Positions 29,201-38,200 of a DNA stretch of 64,000 nt are shown piece by piece; positions within the stretch are counted from its first letter, which is position 1; each line of letters begins with the position of its first letter. The notes beneath the pieces are model-generated. The model was not told where the DNA came from. It saw nothing but the letters and a program-made list of their open reading frames with translations, and did no database searches. This DNA comes from Liolophura sinensis. Lineage: Eukaryota; Mollusca; Polyplacophora; Chitonida; Chitonidae. The DNA is taken from positions 6,432,044-6,496,043 of the forward strand of contig NC_088301.1 of assembly GCF_032854445.1 (NCBI RefSeq), given 5' to 3'. Position numbers and translations under genes: made by a program.

Positions 29201-32200
29201 CGTAGAAAAATAGGAAACACAATGTCACGTTGTTTGTACATGATGTATATGAGGCTATTAAAAAGGCATCGTGAGATTTGCGTGACATCAGCGGAAACAG
29301 CCATGATCTCAAGAATCAGAAATAACTTGTTCCCGTTTGTCTAAAGCTTATAACATTGTGCCACATTCAGTTTTCTCTGTGCATAATTTTGCTTACTTTG
29401 TTACATGTATGCAGTGAAGTGTTCTTTTTAAACTCCATGTGGGATATTTTATTGATTCACAGATGTACATTTGCTTAAGTGTTCTTCGGCTTTGCTTGGT
29501 TTTTTTACTCATGTAAACTTCTTCCTTTGGTGTAGCACTTTGGTTGTTTGTCAGAAGGTTATGATATATATCGCAGTCTGAATTCTATGAACAAAGATCT
29601 GAAGGTAATATTCAGGAAAATGCAAGCGTTTTCACTTAGATCCCTTTTGAATAAACCAGACTTGTGTAATATATGTATTTATTTGTCAAATGTGCTTATG
29701 TACAGCTGTGACACTTCAAAGAAAAAAAATAAATATACATGGTTGTGGCCCCAGAAGTTTGTGGTGCTATACGAGTAGGGCCACATTATGATATGTGCGT
29801 GTGGTATGTGTTGTCCTAGTCTTAACACATCACTTTGGTCGATATGTGTACCAGTGTCATGATGGATTTTTATGATTTTGTACACCCTTTTGGCCCCAAA
29901 TGGTGGGTGCAACAATTGGGCAGAGGTTTGGCACATCACATCATACATGTAACATATCTTTATCTTAATGTATTTTTACAGTCTTATCCATCCTTTTGGC
30001 CCAAAAAAGTTGGTGGGTCAAGTGAGCAGAGGTTTGGCCCAATTGGAGTTCGCTACATCAACTGTATCAAGTATCCTCATGTTGTCATCAGAGTCTTCCA
30101 GATTAGAAAGGTAAAAAATGTTTACAAAAATACTCTGTAGAAGGAATCATCACATCACATTCTACATTCTGTGTCTCAATTTGATATCAAGCCTGTAGTA
30201 TCTTTCCCTTTGCAATGAGCACCATTTGTATTCTGTGATAAAGTAAAGGTTGACCAAAATATGAACTGAAAACAAAAAATTACATCATCAGTTTCAAAAA
30301 ATACTTCATACTAGATCTTAGTCAACCGTTTCGTGTGATTTGGGGAATACATGAATGCGTTTTACATCAGTGTTTGAACTACTTTTTGAAATTGGTGTTA
30401 CATTATATAAATTATGTTTGCGTATCCCCTTTCATTCCATACTAAATCATTCATGTCAACATTACGTGAATCATATCATGATTACTTTATCCTTACAGTT
30501 ACCCAGGCAAAAAATTACAAAATCACGAGACGTGGGTAATTTAATCCAAAATGCAGTGGTAAATACATGATCTGTCATATCTACCTGCTTCTAAGCTACG
30601 ATGTTACACCTGCATGGACGCTGCTTGCTGAATATAACTACATATTTGGGCTCTTGGATGCTATCTTATATTTCTATTTCTCATGCCTTAGTGAATATGT
30701 GATCTATTAAACCCAGATGTTTTCTAGGCTGTCATAATATTTATGCATCATGAAAATGCTTGCCGCTTGTAATTTTGCTTTCACTTTCACTTTGTCTGTA
30801 TTTGCCCCACACACCTCCTCCCCACCAACTTAACCTCAGATTATATCCTCAGTGCTTTGGTGAATGTCTCCTGCGTTAAAATCATTACTGTTTTAAGGTG
30901 ACAGAAATAATTTTGGTGCATTTTTTTAGATGCAGGATTACAAAATTGCATGTATGTGTCTTTCAGCATTATCTACAGAAGGCTTTGTTTCATTTCATCA
31001 TCGTCATAGAAGCCTAAATCCACCCATTTACCCATGTGTGGACTTCATGCATTATCCATTTAAAAATGACCATGATCATACCATTTTTTTTTTTTCATGC
31101 TTTTCATTTTATTTTCTGAGGTGAAAGGGTTAGTACAAATTAAATTAGTTTTGAATCTTTCCCACACCTATGATGATGTTAATTGGATGGGCCAGTAAGG
31201 GGGTTAATACCATGGCGGGCAATTAGGTGGTTAGTTGGGTGGAGGTTGAGGAGGCTAGTTGGGTGGAATAATGAGAAGGATAGTTGGGTGAGCCAGTGAG
31301 GAGGTCTGTTGAGTGGAAAAGCGAGCAGGTTAGTTGGGTTGGGCAGTGAGGAGGTTAGTTTGGTGGGCCAGTGAAGAGATCAGCAGGGTTGGTGGGGCAG
31401 TGAGGAGGCCCGTTAGATGAACTAGTGAGGAGATTAGTTGGGTGGGCCAGTAAGGTCAATAGAGTGGGTCATTGAGGAGGTCACTTGGGTGAGCCAGTAA
31501 GGAGGTGAATAGGAGGGTCAGTGAGGTCAGTTGGGTGGGCCAGTGAGGAGGTAAGTTAGATGGGCCAGCGAGGGGGGCAGTTGGGTGAACCAGTGAGGAG
31601 GTTAGTTGTGTGGGCCAGTGAGGAGTTCATTTGGGTGGGCCAGTGAGGAGGTAAGTTAGATGGGCCAGCAAGGAGGTCAGTTGGGTGAACCAGTGAGGAG
31701 GTTAGTTGTGTGAGCCAGTGAGGAGGTCAATTGGGCGGGCCAGTGAGGAGGTCAATTGGGTGGGCCAGTGAGGAGGTCAGTTGGGTGGGCCAGTGAGGAG
31801 GTCAGTTGGGTGGGCCCGTGAGGAAGTTAGTATGTGGGCAAGACAGGTCAGTTGGGTGGACCAGTGAAGTTAGTTGTTTGGTCCAATGAGGAGGTCAGTT
31901 GGGTGGGCAAGTGAGGAGGTTGATTGGCTGGGCCAGTGAGGGAGTTGATTGAGTGAGTCAGTGAGGAGGTCAGTTGAGTGGGCCAGTGAGGAGGTCAGTT
32001 GAGTGGACCAGTGAGGTCAGCTCATGAGACCAGTAAGAAGGTTAGTTGGGTGGGCCATTGAGGTCAGTAGAGGAAGTTAGTTAGGTGGGCAAGTGAGGAG
32101 TTTTCATTGACATGATTGATGAAGCTTTGACAGGAGAATATTCTTAGAAGAACCAGCCATGTGTGCATATTGATATGCCACAAAGACCACTGATGGCCAG

Positions 32201-35200
32201 ATCTGAGCAAAGTACTAACAGCTTGATTCAAGATCATGGTGTTTAGCATAGTTAATGTCCCAGGTTCTGTTTGGGCCAGTCTGTATGTGTATTGTTTGAT
32301 GACTTCAGGGAGGTAACTCTTGCTTTGCTTTATTGCTTTACAGTGTTGGTCAGTTACTGATATCATGATTCAGGATGCTATGCGTGTGATGACGGTATGT
32401 TAGCATAGGAGACGTAGTATATGTATGAGCTATTGTATCTGCGTGTGTGGTAACTAACCCTCGTTGTTGCTCAATGTAGCTCTACTCCGTACAAGTAATA
32501 ATTTTTGTTCACCTTTAAATTTGAAAGCAACTTTCCAGTGCACATTGACCTTCTTCTTCTGCTTATTTTTTTTGCTTAGGATTTTTTGTAGGAGTTCGAT
32601 GAGTCCATTTTAACGGTTTTGACAAAAAGAACATGTGTCTTAGACGCAGCATACTGTGATACTGTTAGTTTACAGTCAGCTGCCATGTCTGAGAGAAAAA
32701 TATTGATCCGTTGCATTTTTGTTGTACATGTATGCTCTATCCCAACCTGCATAGAGATCTTCAGATATTCCAAGCGTTGAACTATCTGTCTGCAAGTTGC
32801 AGTTCAACACAATGTGTACTTGTGACAAGTCCCCTGCAGAGTTACATATATTGCATAGCACATGTTTTGCCTTGGTGTGCTCACTTGGATTTCTACACAA
32901 AGTCAAATTTTGCATCATTACATCACAGTTCAGTCATTTGACATGAAGACATTTGGATATCCCTGTGACCCAAGCCTTTCTGGCATGGTCTCGTTCAAAA
33001 AGGTATTGAATTGTTGTTTGTGAACAGTTAATGGCAGTTTTTTTAAGGAAGCTTATGTTCTCATCAATGCTTGTGTGTACATGTAAGTATGGTGTAAGAT
33101 GAAGTGACGATAATATGCACTGATTAACTGATGTGTAAATTAACACTGAATTCTGTGATATGTAGTGTACTATAGCGTGTACATTAACATGAGGCACTGA
33201 ACATAGAAACTCATTTATTTATTTATTTGATTGGTGTTTCACGCCGTACTCAAGAATATTTCACTTATACGACGGCGGCCACATTATGGTGGGTGGAAAC
33301 CGGGCACGGCCCATGGGAAACCTACGACCATCCGCAGGTTCTTGGCAGACCTTCCCACTTTCGGCTAGAAAGGAAGCCAGCATGAGCTGGACTTGAACTC
33401 ACACCGACTGCATTGGTGAGAGGCTCCCGGGTCATTACGCTGCGCTAGCGCGCTAACCAACTGAGCAATGGAGGCCCTCCAACATACAAACTGATGTGTA
33501 GTGTATTGTTGGGTGTACATTAATATGATAGACTGATTATGTACAAGCTGATTGATGTGTATAGTGCATTGTAGTGTCTACATTAACACGAGGCACTAAG
33601 TTAAGAAAAGCTGATGTGTAGCGTAATGTTGTGTGCACATTAATATGATGCACAGAGCACATACAAACTGATGTGTTTAGGTGTATGTTGTGTTTACATT
33701 AACATTTAGCACTGAGTATATATAAGCTGATATGTAGTGTACTATAGTGTGTACATTAACATGATTCACTAAGTAAATGTGTAGTGTACCGCTGTGTACA
33801 TTAATGTGATTCACTGAGTATGTACAAGCTGATGTGTAGTGTACTGCTGTGTACATTAATGTGATTCACTGAGTATGTACAAGCTGATGTGTAGTGTACT
33901 GCTGTGTAGTGTACTGCTGTGTACATTAATGTGATTCACGGAGTATGTACAAGCTGATGTGTAGTGTACTGCTGTGTACATAATGTGATTCACTGAGTAT
34001 GTACAAGCTGATGTGTAGTGTACTGTTGTGTACATGTGATTCCACGAGTACACATCTGTAAAGCTGATGTGTAGTTTATCATTATGTACTGCCTAGGTAC
34101 ATAACATGCCATATTTTATGATGATCATTGACCAAAAAATTACCTCCCAACCATAGACACTATATTTGAATTGCCATATATCCATTTTAGTATGTATTAA
34201 TATATAGCTAACAGTTCAGAAAGTTTGCATGCAGAAAGTTTAAACTCATAGTTAATGTCTGTCAGGATTTGTGTTTATTTATTTGTAACTGTTGTGAGTG
34301 GGGTGCATGAAAACTTATTTGCTATGGTTGTATACAGTACCAATGTGCATGTTTTTATTAAGGACCAGATATGCATGATTTCTGAACAAATCTGTGCGTG
34401 CACTGAAATATATCAGCCTCCTTTTATGTGTTGAGATCTTTCTTGTAGGTATGTCTAAGATTTAAAAATTAGGTTTGAATCAGTGAACTGATACATAGAC
34501 TAACACATGCGTGAGATGTGATTCAAAGATGGAACGGACAGTTTTTGTATTGTGTTGTAAATTAACAAGCATACTTTGATGTAAATTAATACATTGTTAA
34601 AATCTTTTGGGTACATTAACTTGTATTTGTCACTGTATTTAAAATTTTGAGAGAGAAAATCTTTCCCTCAAGTCACTTATCCCCATATTTCTTAGTCATG
34701 TTAAAGTTGAACCAATAGCACACAAAAATGCAATGATAAGATCTTCACCAGGAGTTCAAACCGTTGCTGTGTATAATAATGCATGTTAACCAGGAAGTTT
34801 TCTGTTTAAAAATGAAACATTCCCTGTCATCCATTTGAATATACATACATGCTTATGAAGTATTTCTATCTCAAGTATGAAGGGGTTTTTTTCACCTGAA
34901 GTTGTGATGTGTTTCCATACAGAAATTAGCTGCAATGAGCCCAAAAGGTAACTCCAACCCCATCCAGTGGCGATATGTCAAGATGTTTCAGATTCGCTCT
35001 GATTCATGGCCATCAAAGGAAAAGGTTCCATCTGCCATAGACCCTTTGGTCTACCTGATGAACTTTGTGGAAGAATGGCAGGAAAACAACAGTGTTATGA
35101 AGAGTCCCATCTGCGTCATGTCCAAGTGAGTTCATAAGTCTATCTAGGCAAAGTCTCAGTTACTGGCTAATCCATAGCCAATCATATTTCCTCAATTTTT

Positions 35201-38200
35201 CAATTCTTTGCTCATTTGGAGGATACGGGACACATTTCATTTTCTTGGAGTAATGAAGAACTGCGGCTCATCAGCAATAACCTACTCACATAATAGCTTC
35301 CAACGAGAACTTTCCAAGGTGTAGAATTTGACTGTTTATTTTGCTTGTCATGTGTGCTTGTTTGTGGATGGAAATGTCATCCTGATTTCATACATAGAAT
35401 TTTTTTCAATATATACACTCATGGCTGTTTTTTCCTCTAAAAGGAATAGTTATACAGTGCAGGTATATGCTGTAATTTTGTGAATAGGCCTACATGGATC
35501 AAGAAGGGGATTTCCTTGTCACAGACACAAGACTGTATTTAATTTGTAGGTTATGCGTTAGTCAGTAACAATCACCTGACAACTGTGTGAACTCCTTTGA
35601 TTATGACCTTGACAACTGGGTAATCTCCCTTGATCCTGATTTTAACAGTTTGCATTATCTCCCTTGATCCTCACTTTGACAACTCTGTGATCTTTCTTGG
35701 TTCTGTTCTTGACAACTGTGTAAACTCCCTTTATTCTAATTTTCAGAGATGGAGTGAGCCGCTGTGGCCTGTACTGTGCACTAAGTGTAAACTGTAGTAA
35801 GCTTCAGAAAGAAGGCGATGTGGATGTCTACAACTCTGTCAGAATGATCAAAAGGAACCGACCACCTTTAGTCTCCTGTCCAGTAAGCTAAACAAATACT
35901 GTGGTTGACCTGAAAATTTCCCAAAAAATAGTGCATATTAGAGGAAAATAAAGGCTATAAAATATAACTTTTGTTGAAAGCAAACAAGCCTACCTTTATC
36001 CTTCCTTCGAAAATGCTTTTCTGCGATCGATAGAACTTCATGCGTCAGAAAAACATTAGTAACTTACTTTTGGAATAAATCTTAGCTCATTTGCAGTAAT
36101 TATAGTCAAAAATCATGCCTACAGTACATAAATGTCCTCTGTTTAGTGTTAGTATAGTTATCCATTGTCTTTGTATGTGTGATTGGGCCTCTGCAGCCGA
36201 GTGTGATTGGGCCTCTGCAGCCGAGTGGTTAACATGCCAGCGTGGCACAATGACTCGGGAGCATCTTGCCAATGCAGTCGAGTTCAAACCCAGCTCATGC
36301 TGGCTTCCAATCTGGTTGTACATGGGAAGGTCAGCCAGCAATCTGTGGATGGTTGTGGGTGTCCCCCGGCACTGCTCAGTTTCCTTCCACTGCCATTGTA
36401 TAAGGGAAATATTTTTGAGCGTGCTGTAAAAGTAAATAAAAGTAAATTTGGATTTTCATACAAGAAATGTGGAATCAATACCAATACCAAAAAAGAGGCC
36501 ACACAAGAGAATTTCTGTATCATAACTTGTATATATCTTGGATTATTTAAATACATATATTCAAGCTTTAGGCTTAAATATAAGTATTGAAGACTTTACT
36601 GCAAATCCACCTTTACATGTACATCCATATATGGCTATGCTCATTGACTTCTATGCATGAATTAACTTTTATTATTCGGGCCTAATTCAAAGGACCACAA
36701 ATTATTGCACAAAAATATCAAAATACCAGATGGCATGCTTTGAACATGTATAAGTTGGCTAATAAAGAAAAAAACAGAAAGGTCATTTTGAATTTCTTTA
36801 AACGTAAAATTTATGATAACTCTTTCGGATAGCCTCTTCAAGATTTTGGCAAAATGCCTGATGGATGATATATGTTTGCACTTTGCAATCTCTGTCAAAG
36901 AATGCATCATATAAAAATTGAAAGTCAATTAAATGAAGAAATGACTAGCTCAGCCTTACTATGAACGTTACTGGAATTTCGTTAGTCATATTTGTTGATA
37001 TATATCTATGAGTTCAAGTCCAGCTCATGCTGGCTTCCTCTCTGGGAAGGTCTGCAGCAACCTGCGAATGGTCGTGGGTTTCCGCCAGCCTCTGCCCGGT
37101 TTCCTCCCACCTGCTGGCCCCAGTAGTACAAGTGAAATATCAATCAAATAAATAAACAAAATAATATAAAGTTAACAAGTCTGTATGTAAGGGACTAAGT
37201 TAATTTAGTGACGCTGTCTGTCATACACTGAATTTGCTGATGTTAGGCAAAACTCTACACAGTTGACTCTATATTTGATTTATCGCAAGTTTTTCTGGTG
37301 ATCTTATCTGGTGATTAAGTTTTTGAGGGTTATTTCCCTGTAACACTGGCACATCCTTTTAATAATTGTATGCATTACTTCCACTGAAAAAAATGGTTAA
37401 GAGGTTGAAAGGTTGAAGATTTACAGTAAATATGCTTCACAATATCTGAAGTATTGCTGATGTGGCATTGCTTGCATTGAATAATCTTTCCACGATATGA
37501 CTGTAATATTGCTAGGTCATAATTATTCCTTCCATATTCTGACTGTTGGCTAATTGATTTGAATACGTTCATGTTTCAGGAGTATTCCTACTGTTACATG
37601 TTCCTGAGCCGGTTTGTGGAGCTGTTACAGGAGCACCCTCCCCAGATCATTGTATCAGGAGCCAGTCAGGTGTACATGAACTCTGCATTTGAGGCCCCCG
37701 AAATCGCCCAGGCTGAGGAGAATGAGGGGACAGGGCTGTTGTCACGCCGCTCCAGTGCCGCTAGCTTTAGAACTGCTGTTGAAGACGCCAATGAGTTGGC
37801 CAAAATATACTCTAGTAGTTCCCACGACAAATATTTCATGGTGAGTGCCGAGACAGCTTCCGTTGTGATAGAGGACGAAAGGGCGGAGCCTATGGCTCCT
37901 CCCCCTACGATTGTACCTTCAGATGATGAGGAAGAAGAGGAATTTGTGCCCCCTGAAACCTCCAGTGTCCTGACTCAAACTGCTGCTCTTCCTCATGCAA
38001 CGTACGGTAAGGCCACGGATCGCCAGGGTGCCAGTAGTTCTGCTTTGACCACCAGACCCCACCAATACACAGCCACCCCCTACCCGCACGGCTCCTCCCT
38101 CCCTTCTCTTCTGCTTCCCACAGGCACACAGGGGCTGCTTGGCTCTAGGGGTGGGGATGTTAACGGCAGTGGTAGCAATCTGGGAATAGCCCAGGGGACT

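Larger units (their letters stand above)
35883..37579. other. Intron of the PTP-like gene
   Basis: It holds two plus-strand SINE copies (36181-36445, 37010-37156) and a MITE fragment (37360-37425). No exon was seen. Confidence 0.55.

Noticed and set aside
35112-35114. Cys558 of D2 as the catalytic nucleophile
   Set aside because: It is nine residues from the P-loop Arg567, whereas C-x5-R needs six. Ser561 occupies the nucleophile position.
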